NCBI GenBank assembly: GCA_947304085.1
Contig: CAMZAC010000008.1
Span: 1 to 13,825 of the forward strand
Direction of reading: 5' to 3'
DNA from: an uncultured Alphaproteobacteria bacterium
GTDB taxonomy: Bacteria > Pseudomonadota > Alphaproteobacteria > Rs-D84
Length of the DNA: 13,825 nt
Of this stretch, positions 1 through 7,119 are shown piece by piece. The translations under genes and the position numbers were made by a program. Below the pieces are notes generated by a model that saw only the letters and a list, made by a program, of their open reading frames with translations, did not search any database and was not told where the DNA came from. Numbering within the stretch: the stretch's first letter is position 1; every line of letters begins with the position of its first letter.

Positions 1-141
1 ACAGTTAACACCAGCCATTTATTAACAAATGAAATGTTTTCTTGTAATGCACCATCATCACCAGAATCAGTATTTATGCTGATTGATGTAAACGTCCGCG
101 TCACTGAAGGTAATCTTGAAAATTTACCGTTCATGGTGTAA
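1..141 (+). CDS. 3' end of an unrecognised protein (partial)
   Basis: The plus strand is open from the window edge to a TAA at 139-141 and encodes the last 46 residues of a protein, ending ENLPFMV. I recognise no family. The case for this strand is positional: the stop is followed 11 bases later by an intrinsic terminator shared with the converging beta-barrel gene. The opposite strand is also open here from an ATG at 134, but that ATG has no ribosome binding site and lies just after the barrel gene's terminator, so the plus-strand reading is preferred. No function can be given. Confidence 0.4.
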   Translation, partial: TVNTSHLLTNEMFSCNAPSSPESVFMLIDVNVRVTEGNLENLPFMV

Positions 142-152
142 ATAAAAAAGTT

Positions 153-183
153 AAAAAAGACCGGCAAATGCCGATCTTTTTTT
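153..183. terminator. Bidirectional intrinsic terminator between convergent genes
   Basis: Arms GACCGGC (159-165) and GCCGATC (170-176) form a hairpin with a 4-base loop, flanked by A6 at 153-158 and T7 at 177-183. On the minus strand the single imperfect position becomes a G-U pair, so the stem is complete for the outer-membrane protein gene ending at 187. On the plus strand it has one mismatch but still precedes a T-run. Confidence 0.8.
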
Positions 184-186
184 GGT

Positions 187-837
187 TCAGAACGTATACC
201 TTAAACCAAAACTTAAATTAAACATCGTTTCAACATCTTTTTCGTTTGAATCACCATAGGTTATAAACCAACGACCTGTGATACCCCAATCCACATTATC
301 GTTTATTTTACTGTTATAACCAACCTTGAAAACAAATGCGCCACCCGTATCATGCTCATCAGTTTTTTCAATACCATTCAGTTCGCCCGCTGCTGTTGGA
401 AGCAAATAAGCTCTTTCTTTGACACTTGCCATACCTATTCCCAACACAATGTCTGAACGTTTTTCATCTTTTTCAGATACACGCAAATAATTGTCAAAAG
501 TCAAACTAAACGCAGAAAAACCTGTTTCAACTGACAAAATATACGGTTTTGCGATTGATTTGATATTCGCTTTGGAATCAAGCACATAATCATACGCAAG
601 CGTTAACCCACAGTTATACATGTTATCATTTGTAAATCTGGCCCCAAAATCAAAACCGAATCCCCAAAAGGATGTTGGTAAATCAAAAACATCTTCTGTC
701 GCATCTTTCGTGCTTTCTGTCCACACAACTCCTGTTAGCGCAAAATTAGCCCCAAAAAATGGTTTAACATCTGTTGCGTTGGCGTTTGCAATACCAAACA
801 AAGATGCAATTAATGCACTTGTTAAATACTTTTTCAT
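187..837 (-). CDS. Outer-membrane beta-barrel protein, opacity/porin-like
   Basis: A 216-residue protein, probably a small outer-membrane beta-barrel. Residues 1-21 form a signal peptide (MKKYLTSAL hydrophobic core, cleavage after ANA). The mature part of about 195 residues alternates polar and aromatic/hydrophobic residues in strand-sized stretches with charged loops, and ends in YTF with a C-terminal Phe, the usual signal for barrel insertion by BamA. The size would suit an 8-stranded barrel. The ATG at 837 is well placed behind AAAAGGGG at 843-850. The gene stands alone, with a terminator at 153-183. Its leader holds a terminator-like hairpin (863-886) about ten bases upstream of the ribosome binding site, so attenuation is possible. 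The specific role (adhesin, structural barrel or porin) cannot be told. Confidence 0.8.
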   Translation of the reverse strand: MKKYLTSALIASLFGIANANATDVKPFFGANFALTGVVWTESTKDATEDVFDLPTSFWGFGFDFGARFTNDNMYNCGLTLAYDYVLDSKANIKSIAKPYILSVETGFSAFSLTFDNYLRVSEKDEKRSDIVLGIGMASVKERAYLLPTAAGELNGIEKTDEHDTGGAFVFKVGYNSKINDNVDWGITGRWFITYGDSNEKDVETMFNLSFGLRYTF

Positions 838-862
838 TTTTACCCCTTTTTATTAAATTAAA

Positions 863-886
863 AACCGCCGAAATATTTTGGCGGTT
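863..886 (-). terminator. Terminator-like hairpin in the leader of the beta-barrel gene
   Basis: AACCGCC (863-869) pairs perfectly with GGCGGTT (880-886). Read on the minus strand the stem is followed by five T (864-860) and an AT-rich tail, which is intrinsic terminator form. It lies upstream of the ribosome binding site at 843-850, so it could attenuate the beta-barrel gene or end read-through from the pilus operon. There is little room for a promoter between it and the gene, which favours attenuation. Confidence 0.5.
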
Positions 887-941
887 GGAGGTTGATTACA
901 ATTAAAGCGAAATTGTGTGCTTATTCAATATATTCGCAACC

Positions 942-970
942 CTCCAACCAAGTTGGTTGGAGATTTTTTT
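942..970 (+). terminator. Strong plus-strand intrinsic terminator
   Basis: CTCCAACC (942-949), loop AAGTT, GGTTGGAG (955-962), then A and T7 (964-970). The stem is perfect. No plus-strand gene lies upstream, because the barrel gene is on the minus strand, so it would end either a small RNA starting around 850-880 or an antisense transcript. Confidence 0.65.
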
Positions 971-1090
971 CGTCTGTCCAAGACGCGCTTTATCGGGTAA
1001 TCACACCCCATCAGCAAAATATTCCTGACAAGATTTATTCTATCAATAAATATATTAAAAGAAAGTAAAAAATGCGTAATCTATAAAAAC

Positions 1091-2161
1091 TTACATTATC
1101 GCAGATGTTATTTGTTCTTGCATTTGGAATGTGCCGAACACAACCCAAGCTATAATTACAGAAACCAATATGATACCAATACTGTTCATGATGTTTGATA
1201 TATTTTCCATTTTGCGGACAGATTCTTCCATATAATCACGCGCAATCTTGTCCAGATTTTTACTAAAATCGACCATATCAGAATAAATCATCAAATCACC
1301 AATGATTTCATTATTTGGAAAATCTTTACCAGTCAAAGCCAGCGCATTACCCAAATTTTCACCATTTGCAATATGATGCAAGGCGTCTTCTAAAATTGAA
1401 GATAAATATCGATTTGAAGTATTTGCTAATAAACGCATCGCATCTGGCACATTAACATCCGCAGACACCATCGCCGCTAAAGACATTAACCAGCTTACAG
1501 ACAATTGTAATTTATACGTACTCCACGGTGGGAATTTTTCAAACCAAGTTCTAACCCTACCTGTCCATACAGGCAAAGACAACCAAGCACACGCAACAAA
1601 TGCAACAATGATAATACCAAACACAAACCAATACTTGGCTGCAAACTCTGACACCCAAACCAAAGATGCCGCTGTGCCGTGCCATATAACCTCACTACCT
1701 GCTGCTTCTGCAAGCGGTGGAACAAGATATATTCCAACCATAACAATTATACCCAGAGTTAAAAACAGCAAAAATAACGGATACGCTATTGCACTCCACA
1801 TTGCATGTTTGATACGTCTTATATCCTCAACTACACGACCAACATTTTCCAAAGACACCAACAAACTTGACACATTACCAGACATCAATAACAAAGTTTC
1901 ATCATTTGGAACCCAACCACGCGTTGCTTCTGAAAAACTCATACCGCGTTCCAGATTTTTTTGAATTTCTCGCATAGCAATCGCAAACGGTTCGTTTGGC
2001 TTTCTTCCATTTTGCGATTCTATCATTTCAATTCTGTTAAGCGCGTCCATCAATGTAAAATTATTGCGCAATAGCGATGCAATCTTACGCGAAATAGCCA
2101 TACGCTTTTCGGTATTCATTTTAAAGATTAATTTTGCATAAAATATTTCCAGTTTATTCAT
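1091..2161 (-). CDS. pilR: Type IVb pilus inner-membrane platform protein, PilR/GspF family
   Basis: A 356-residue polytopic protein of the GspF/PilC family, the inner-membrane platform that links the assembly ATPase to the growing pilus. Two copies of the family's helical cytoplasmic domain are visible: residues about 20-120 (with NNFTLMDAL and ERGMSFSEAT) and about 215-320 (with ADVNVPDAMRLLA and NGENLGNAL). They are separated by two membrane helices (about 125-147 and 178-196) and followed by a third (about 325-345), the usual GspF plan. The ATG at 2161 lies three bases after the pilQ stop; its ribosome binding site is weak, which suggests translational coupling. As the last gene of pilO-P-Q-R it matches PilR of the R64 thin pilus. 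No clear terminator follows the stop at 1091, so transcripts may run into the structured element downstream. Confidence 0.88.
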   Translation of the reverse strand: MNKLEIFYAKLIFKMNTEKRMAISRKIASLLRNNFTLMDALNRIEMIESQNGRKPNEPFAIAMREIQKNLERGMSFSEATRGWVPNDETLLLMSGNVSSLLVSLENVGRVVEDIRRIKHAMWSAIAYPLFLLFLTLGIIVMVGIYLVPPLAEAAGSEVIWHGTAASLVWVSEFAAKYWFVFGIIIVAFVACAWLSLPVWTGRVRTWFEKFPPWSTYKLQLSVSWLMSLAAMVSADVNVPDAMRLLANTSNRYLSSILEDALHHIANGENLGNALALTGKDFPNNEIIGDLMIYSDMVDFSKNLDKIARDYMEESVRKMENISNIMNSIGIILVSVIIAWVVFGTFQMQEQITSAIM

Positions 2162-2164
2162 ATC

Positions 2165-3796
2165 TTAATATACCCAAGGTCTATCTAATAATCCAACCCA
2201 CCGCTCTAGTTCATCAACACCGATAGTTCCACGCAACATTAACTCTATCGCAGCTTCTTTCAAAGTTCTACCATCCATTTTTTCAAGCCAAAATCTTAGA
2301 GCTGCCTCTGTTTCTCCAGACAAAACCAAATTCAGAAATTCACTGTTCGCGATAATAACTTCGCCTGCTTTGATACGACCAATCGTTCCTGTTCCTTTGC
2401 AATGCTCACAACCGGGTCCACGAACATAAGTTTGTTTTAATCCCAAATCACCAAACGCATCTTTGACGCGATTAAATGCAGAATGGTTTTGTTTATCAAT
2501 CAATTTTTCACGACAATACGGACAAAGTTTTTTAAACAATCGCATAGACACTAATCCGCGCAACATTGTTTCATCTTTTAATTTGAACGCCTCTACCCCC
2601 ATATCCAACAGTCTTGTTAACGCACCCATTGCAGAGTTTGCATGCAAAGTTGTCCAAACATTATGTCCTGATAACGCGCCTTTGACCGTTAATTGCGCAG
2701 CTGCTAATGTTCGAATTTCACCAACCATCAAAGTATCAGGATCGCTTCGCAATGCTGCAGCCAAAGCTTCTGTAAATTTTTCTTCGCGTTGTTCCTCGTT
2801 CAAAGCATTAACAACAGGCATTTGATGTGCACCGAATATTTTTTGTTCTGCGGGATCTTCAACGGTTATAAGATTAATTTCATATCTGCGCTCTTTTAAC
2901 ATCATAGCCATATTACGAACCAACGTGGTAGATTTACCAGACGATGTTGGACCTGCTACCACAACCAATCCAGTTGGTGCAGAACGTAAACGCAATAACA
3001 ATTTTTGTTCATATTCTTCAAATTCTTGTTCTGTCTTGATACCTTCTGTTGGATTATCATAAAGCAAACGCATAACAACATACTGACTGCCAAATGCAAT
3101 TGGATTAAACTGCATTCTTATACCTAAAACACCGGTCGGTAAATACAAATCTTTTGTTCCACGCAATGGTGTACGTCCGTCTTTTAATGCTGTCTGGTAT
3201 TCATTTTGCGCATAGCTTGAATTAGAAATATCCGCAGATGCAAACGCTGCCCGAACAAAAGATTCGCCCCATTGCGAATTATATTCCAACACAGGCTGCA
3301 TACTACCATCTATACGGAAATAAATTGTTGTTTGATCCGCAACTTCTATATGAATATCAGAAACCTTCTGCGCTGCTGCACGCGCAATAATATCTACAAA
3401 ATCTTTCTGCATTTGATTATCATAATCTAAACGAGAATGACCACCAGTTCCAAGTCTTTCGTCATTTGTTTTGTAAATATTAGAAATCAAACCTAAATCA
3501 GAATAAAAAGGTTCTTTGACAACTCTTTTATCTTTCCGCAATAAATCCAAAAAAGCCAACACACGACCATCATATTTGTGCGTTCTAGAAATAATAAGTT
3601 CACCACCAGAAAAATACGCAATTAAACTCTGAGTATCTTTGGGCAATGCCAATTCATCAGCCGATGCTGTCAACAGACGATTATGTTTTGCAAACAAATA
3701 ATCCAAGATTTCTTTACTGTTCGCATTTTCCAACCCCGCCGGCAAAGACGGACTTGTCTCCACATCGTTCAAAGAAGCATTATTTTCAACCACCAT
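2165..3796 (-). CDS. pilQ: Type IVb pilus assembly ATPase, PilQ/GspE family
   Basis: The hexameric secretion ATPase that powers pilus extension, 543 residues from the chosen ATG. All core motifs are present (numbered from that ATG): Walker A GPTSSGKS at 282-289, Asp box TVEDPAE at about 311-317, Walker B LMVGEIR at about 356-362, His box GHNVWTTLHANSA at 377-389. A tetracysteine zinc motif (CPYC at 425-428, CEHC at 463-466) is typical of GspE/PilB extension ATPases and not of PilT retraction ATPases. A TTG twelve bases upstream could extend the frame, but the ATG at 3796 has a GGGA ribosome binding site about six bases away and follows the pilP stop by one base. The N-terminal 130 residues are a family-variable docking domain. 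In R64 this ATPase is called PilQ, a name used for the secretin in type IVa systems. Confidence 0.92.
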   Translation of the reverse strand: MVVENNASLNDVETSPSLPAGLENANSKEILDYLFAKHNRLLTASADELALPKDTQSLIAYFSGGELIISRTHKYDGRVLAFLDLLRKDKRVVKEPFYSDLGLISNIYKTNDERLGTGGHSRLDYDNQMQKDFVDIIARAAAQKVSDIHIEVADQTTIYFRIDGSMQPVLEYNSQWGESFVRAAFASADISNSSYAQNEYQTALKDGRTPLRGTKDLYLPTGVLGIRMQFNPIAFGSQYVVMRLLYDNPTEGIKTEQEFEEYEQKLLLRLRSAPTGLVVVAGPTSSGKSTTLVRNMAMMLKERRYEINLITVEDPAEQKIFGAHQMPVVNALNEEQREEKFTEALAAALRSDPDTLMVGEIRTLAAAQLTVKGALSGHNVWTTLHANSAMGALTRLLDMGVEAFKLKDETMLRGLVSMRLFKKLCPYCREKLIDKQNHSAFNRVKDAFGDLGLKQTYVRGPGCEHCKGTGTIGRIKAGEVIIANSEFLNLVLSGETEAALRFWLEKMDGRTLKEAAIELMLRGTIGVDELERWVGLLDRPWVY

Positions 3797-3797
3797 C

Positions 3798-4508
3798 TTA
3801 TTTCCCAATATTCAGGTTTTCTGATACACCATTTTTCTCAAACACAATACCTTCATTCAAAGATATTGATTTAATTATATAACCATCTAATTCTTTACCA
3901 ACTGATAATTTTTTGTTTTGACCAGAAGATATTTCTTCAACTGTTGCCTGTAATTGATTTCCAACACCAGCGATATTTATTAATTTATACCTGCCTCTTA
4001 ATGATCCACTATCTTGTTTTTGTGATTTTACTATTGATTCATTTACAGTCTTTTTTTCTTGGTTATCTAAATTCTCTCTTTGTTTTTTAATTTGTTCCGC
4101 CTGTGCTTCTAATTGAGCTTTTGCAACTTCTAATTCTTGTTGCTGTTGTTCTGCACGCCCAGATAAAGTATCAAGCTCCATTTGCAGTTTCATTTTTTCA
4201 GCATTTAATCTTTCTAATTCCAAATCTAATTGAGCGCGTTCTTTTTCCAATTGTAAAACAACTTTATCTTGTTCTAACAATGTTATTTTTTCAAATAACG
4301 AGCCTTCAACCTTGTAGTCATTCAATGCATTTACAGATACCGCGTCTGCTAAACTATCTTGATCATCAACCTGTTCTTCTGTATTAACGTTGCCAACTTC
4401 AATTGTATCTTCTTCATCAAAATAAAAATCATCTTCTGCAAAAGCATTAACGCACAACATTGGCACAACTATCAAAAAAGCCAACACTAGTTTTAATTTT
4501 TTCAACAT
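3798..4508 (-). CDS. pilP: Type IVb pilus biogenesis protein PilP with a coiled-coil
   Basis: A 236-residue periplasmic protein. Residues 1-24 form a signal peptide ending in AFA. An acidic linker follows, then a long coiled coil at about residues 72-150, rich in Glu, Lys, Gln and Leu in heptads. The last 60 or so residues (YKLINIAGVG to the end) form a small beta domain like that of R64-family PilP and the GspC homology region, which in related machines links inner-membrane parts to the secretin. The coiled coil makes this protein longer than I expect for R64-type PilP. An upstream GTG at 4517 is possible but sits inside the ribosome binding site AAAGGTGG, so the ATG at 4508 is the start. 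It is 11 bases from the pilO stop and one base from the pilQ start. Confidence 0.78.
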   Translation of the reverse strand: MLKKLKLVLAFLIVVPMLCVNAFAEDDFYFDEEDTIEVGNVNTEEQVDDQDSLADAVSVNALNDYKVEGSLFEKITLLEQDKVVLQLEKERAQLDLELERLNAEKMKLQMELDTLSGRAEQQQQELEVAKAQLEAQAEQIKKQRENLDNQEKKTVNESIVKSQKQDSGSLRGRYKLINIAGVGNQLQATVEEISSGQNKKLSVGKELDGYIIKSISLNEGIVFEKNGVSENLNIGK

Positions 4509-4519
4509 ATTTACCACCT

Positions 4520-5770
4520 TTATTTTGTATACACTATTACTTCATATTTCCATGTCCGTGTACTTACATTCCAAACCACAGATGTCATGTACACACCTTG
4601 AAAATCATTAAATATTTTCATAAATTCAGACGGGATTAATTTAGACGACGCCGAAACTTCTATGATATTCAATTCTTCTATATCAACCCCATTTGACAAT
4701 GTATCAGAAACAGTATTTATATCTGCTTTGATGTTTATACTTTGAAACGCAGTCACAATATCACGCACCGCATTTGTTATATCACGTTCATCCAATGATG
4801 CATGTGTCTTTAATTCTGGCAATCTCACGCGCACTATTACTTCGTTTTCAGAAACCTGTTGAACAATTGCGCCTGGCATCAATTCCGCCCCACTTAAATA
4901 AAAATCATTCAATGTGCCATAATTACGTGCGAAAGTAGCAGATACAAAATTTTCATCACATTTTGTATATGTCTGACCCCAACCCGCAACAGGTTGCATT
5001 ACAAACCCAATAGCCTTATAACACAACTTTGCCCGTTCCATAACATCAGGCAAATAATCAAATGGATATTTGATTGGTTTTGCTTCTTTTGCTTTTTGCT
5101 CTTCTTCTAACTTTTTTTTCTTTAACTCAATTTGATGTTTATATTCTGCCACCAACTCTGGGTTTGGTTCTATTTTGTGTTTTGAAACAAATAATTCACC
5201 AATTTTATCTTTAAACAAAAAAGCACCAACAAGGACAACTAAACAGAAAAACAATAATGATGGCAATAAAGATTTAAATGCTTCTATGGGACGCAATCTT
5301 GCATAAGTAGTTAATCGAATCAAATCGTATAATAATCTTTCTTGTGAACGAGGCATTCCCCATGCAGCAGGAGCAAACAAAGCACCCCAATCAGGAATAT
5401 TTGACAATTCTGCATAAGCTTTGCGTGCATCATCTTCTTTTTCAAACAAAATATCTCGAATAATTATACCATTGCGAACAGCGACCAGATAATAATTATT
5501 ATTCGCTTGAAAAACACCCAGAAAAGAAACAAACTCTGACAAAGAATCTACTATTTCAGCAGCTGCACTTACCAAACCGGAATACACACCAGTATTTTTA
5601 TTAGCCAAACCAACCATAGAATTATACCCAACATACAATGTGTATTTTTTATCTACGTTTTTAGCCAATTGTTTTGCATAGTTAGATGCACTTATACCAA
5701 CACTGACAGGTTGCCAAAACAAACCCGTCGCAAATTTTTTACGGTGAACAGTTATTATTTGCTTTATCAA
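4520..5770 (-). CDS. pilO: Type IVb pilus protein PilO (PilO2/PAP family)
   Basis: A 416-residue bitopic inner-membrane protein. The cytoplasmic N-terminal domain (about 1-165) contains FATGLFWQPV near the start and IPDWGALFAPAAWGMP in the middle, features of the R64 PilO2 pilin-accessory family. A single membrane helix lies at 168-186. A basic/acidic helical linker (about 205-231) leads to a periplasmic C-terminal domain of about 190 residues. In related systems such proteins build the alignment complex between the inner-membrane platform and the secretin. There is no ATG near the N-terminus. A TTG at 5770 preceded directly by GAGAGAGAA fits the family's N-terminus and the promoter position, so it is taken as the start. 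It is the first gene of the pilO-P-Q-R operon; PilN (secretin) and PilM, which precede pilO in R64, are absent here. Confidence 0.85.
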   Translation of the reverse strand: MIKQIITVHRKKFATGLFWQPVSVGISASNYAKQLAKNVDKKYTLYVGYNSMVGLANKNTGVYSGLVSAAAEIVDSLSEFVSFLGVFQANNNYYLVAVRNGIIIRDILFEKEDDARKAYAELSNIPDWGALFAPAAWGMPRSQERLLYDLIRLTTYARLRPIEAFKSLLPSLLFFCLVVLVGAFLFKDKIGELFVSKHKIEPNPELVAEYKHQIELKKKKLEEEQKAKEAKPIKYPFDYLPDVMERAKLCYKAIGFVMQPVAGWGQTYTKCDENFVSATFARNYGTLNDFYLSGAELMPGAIVQQVSENEVIVRVRLPELKTHASLDERDITNAVRDIVTAFQSINIKADINTVSDTLSNGVDIEELNIIEVSASSKLIPSEFMKIFNDFQGVYMTSVVWNVSTRTWKYEVIVYTK

Positions 5771-5790
5771 TTCTCTCTCGGTATAAAGAC

Positions 5791-5819
5791 ATTATAACAT
5801 AATTAAATAAAAAAAATAA
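5791..5819 (-). promoter_or_regulatory. Extended -10 promoter of the pil operon
   Basis: On the minus strand TGTTATAAT gives a perfect -10 (5791-5796) with the TG of an extended -10 element. The -35 position (about 5814-5819, TTATTT) is poor, as is usual for extended -10 promoters. Transcription would start near 5784, leaving about 14 bases that carry the ribosome binding site of the TTG-started pilO. Confidence 0.65.
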
Positions 5820-5834
5820 AGCCCTATTTTGTAT

Positions 5835-5861
5835 AAAAAAAGTCGTATTTCTACGACTTTT
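5835..5861 (-). terminator. Terminator of the lipid A operon
   Basis: A ten-base-pair perfect stem (5838-5847 with 5852-5861, core AAAAGTCGTA) with a 4-base loop, running into seven T on the minus strand (5841-5835). It starts three bases after the lipoprotein stop and separates the lpx operon from the pil promoter. Confidence 0.85.
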
Positions 5862-5863
5862 AA

Positions 5864-6172
5864 CTAACTTTTACAACTATACACTTTTACCTTTAATTTG
5901 TATGTGTGCTTTGGTCCAAGTATTGCCCCAACGTTATCAGTTATAGACTCGTTAACAATATAGTAAGAATCGCCCCGTTTTTGCTGATTTAATATTTGTT
6001 GCTCCAGATAATTATAGACATCTTCTTTGCTATAATTCGTAATATCTGATGTTAAATTATATAAAAACTCACAATTTTTGGGTTCACTGTTCAATCTGGT
6101 TAAACCAGTTCCTGTCCCAGTCATTGTTGCACACGCAGATAATACAAATAAAAAACAAAATACTTTTTTCAT
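5864..6172 (-). CDS. Small lipoprotein of unknown function
   Basis: A 102-residue lipoprotein. The N-terminus has two Lys, a short hydrophobic stretch and a lipobox LSAC at 11-14, so Cys14 would be lipidated and the protein anchored in a membrane. After a Thr/Gly-rich linker the compact domain (about residues 33-102) has two more Cys, C34 and C100, which could form a disulfide closing the domain. I recognise no family with confidence. Its start codon overlaps the lpxC stop (ATGA), with AAGGAG eight bases upstream, so it is translationally coupled to lpxC and is the last gene of the lipid A operon. That linkage suggests, without proving, a role in outer-membrane or LPS biogenesis. Confidence 0.75.
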   Translation of the reverse strand: MKKVFCFLFVLSACATMTGTGTGLTRLNSEPKNCEFLYNLTSDITNYSKEDVYNYLEQQILNQQKRGDSYYIVNESITDNVGAILGPKHTYKLKVKVYSCKS

Positions 6173-7119
6173 TTTTTTTCTCCTTTTGGTTCAATTATTT
6201 CATAATTAGATTTATCACTAAATAATTTACGCAATATCAAATTATTCAGCGCATGAGAACCTTTATAAGACTGCAACCAACCATAAATAAAACCACCGCT
6301 AGTAAACATATCACCCACAGCATCTATAATTTTATGCCGAACAAATTCGTCTTTGTAATGCAATTTATTTATTGTCCCATCGCCCTTTTCATTCAAAGCA
6401 ATCACATTATTTTCATTTGCACCACGCCCCATACCATGCTTTTTCAACCATTCCCATTCCGCATATTTACCAAAAGTTCTAGACTTAGCAATATTATCAA
6501 CAAACTTTTTAACAGATGTTTTTGTTCCGTCCAAAGAACAAGAAAAAGATTGTGTTCCAATAATCTTGTCTGGATAAACCAAAGTGGCATCTACTTTCAA
6601 TCCATTATCGTTTGGAAGTAGCTTTACATAACCGTTCCCATGACGACCAATTGTATGATTTAAAACAACTGTTTTGATACGTTTCCAAAACGGCATTTGT
6701 TTTGCCAAATCATTACGCGTCACAACTACTGGTTTTTTAACGATTATTTTTTTCATACATGATTTCCCATCAACCGCCCCCGAAAACAATTTGTAAAATT
6801 CAAACGCGCTACCGTCCAAAATCGGTGTCTCTTTGCCATTTATTTCTATGATCGCACTATCTATACCAGCCAAAAACAACGCGGCCATTAAGTGTTCTAT
6901 GGTTTGGACATGCGCACCTTTTGGGTTTCCAATCGTCGTATTACGCATCAAAGTTTCACCAACATTATCAAAAGTCGCAGGTATTAAATCAGAATCTTTT
7001 ATATCTGTTCTTTTAAAAAAAATGCCAGGCTTTTTTGACGGTTTAACAATCATATCAACTGGCAATCCAGAATGAATTCCAACACCAGATATTTTAATTT
7101 TTTTTACTACTGTTGTCAT
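6169..7119 (-). CDS. lpxC: UDP-3-O-acyl-N-acetylglucosamine deacetylase
   Basis: The zinc-dependent deacetylase that catalyses the committed step of lipid A synthesis, in the cytoplasm. The 316 residues match the normal family length. The N-terminal VKKIKISGVGIHSG is the family signature. The zinc ligands are visible: His76 in QTIEHLMAA, and His262 and Asp266 in RHKIIDAVGD. The catalytic His289 is in GSHALNN. DGSAFEF (102-108) and SRTFG (213-217) are also conserved. The ATG at 7119 has a strong ribosome binding site (AAAGGAG, seven bases away) inside the end of lpxK, which it overlaps by 26 bases. In many proteobacteria lpxC follows ftsZ; here it lies beside lpxK in a dedicated envelope operon. 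LpxC level is usually controlled by proteolysis; nothing here shows how. Confidence 0.95.
   Translation of the reverse strand: MTTVVKKIKISGVGIHSGLPVDMIVKPSKKPGIFFKRTDIKDSDLIPATFDNVGETLMRNTTIGNPKGAHVQTIEHLMAALFLAGIDSAIIEINGKETPILDGSAFEFYKLFSGAVDGKSCMKKIIVKKPVVVTRNDLAKQMPFWKRIKTVVLNHTIGRHGNGYVKLLPNDNGLKVDATLVYPDKIIGTQSFSCSLDGTKTSVKKFVDNIAKSRTFGKYAEWEWLKKHGMGRGANENNVIALNEKGDGTINKLHYKDEFVRHKIIDAVGDMFTSGGFIYGWLQSYKGSHALNNLILRKLFSDKSNYEIIEPKGEKK

Larger units (their letters stand above)
863..1008. ncRNA. Highly structured non-coding element, possible leader switch or small RNA
   Basis: The 253-base gap between the barrel gene and pilR has no ORF but several exact inverted repeats. 863-869 pairs with 880-886; 883-891 (GGTTGGAGG) with 941-949 (CCTCCAACC); 898-903 with 911-916; 942-949 with 955-962; 971-975 with 981-985; 893-899 with 997-1003. 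The segment at 941-949 can pair either upstream with 883-891 or downstream with 955-962, and 883-886 is also needed by the first hairpin, so the structures exclude one another in the manner of a terminator/antiterminator pair. On the plus strand the 942-962 hairpin ends in T7, like a small RNA 3' end. On the minus strand the whole element would be the leader of the barrel gene. I recognise no known RNA family. Confidence 0.45.

Noticed and set aside
1..134. Minus-strand open frame starting with an ATG at 134
   Set aside because: It has no ribosome binding site and begins only about 20 bases after the barrel gene's terminator. The plus-strand frame ending before a shared terminator is the simpler reading, though not certain.
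863..1008. A CRISPR array or an integron attC site
   Set aside because: There is no regular repeat-spacer pattern, and the hairpin arms do not show the paired core sites expected of attC.
3797..3808. TTG start for pilQ at 3808
   Set aside because: Nothing upstream of the TTG looks like a ribosome binding site, while the ATG at 3796 has one and follows the pilP stop by one base.
4509..4517. GTG start for pilP
   Set aside because: The GTG is part of the ribosome binding site AAAGGTGG for the ATG at 4508, which also begins a cleaner signal peptide.
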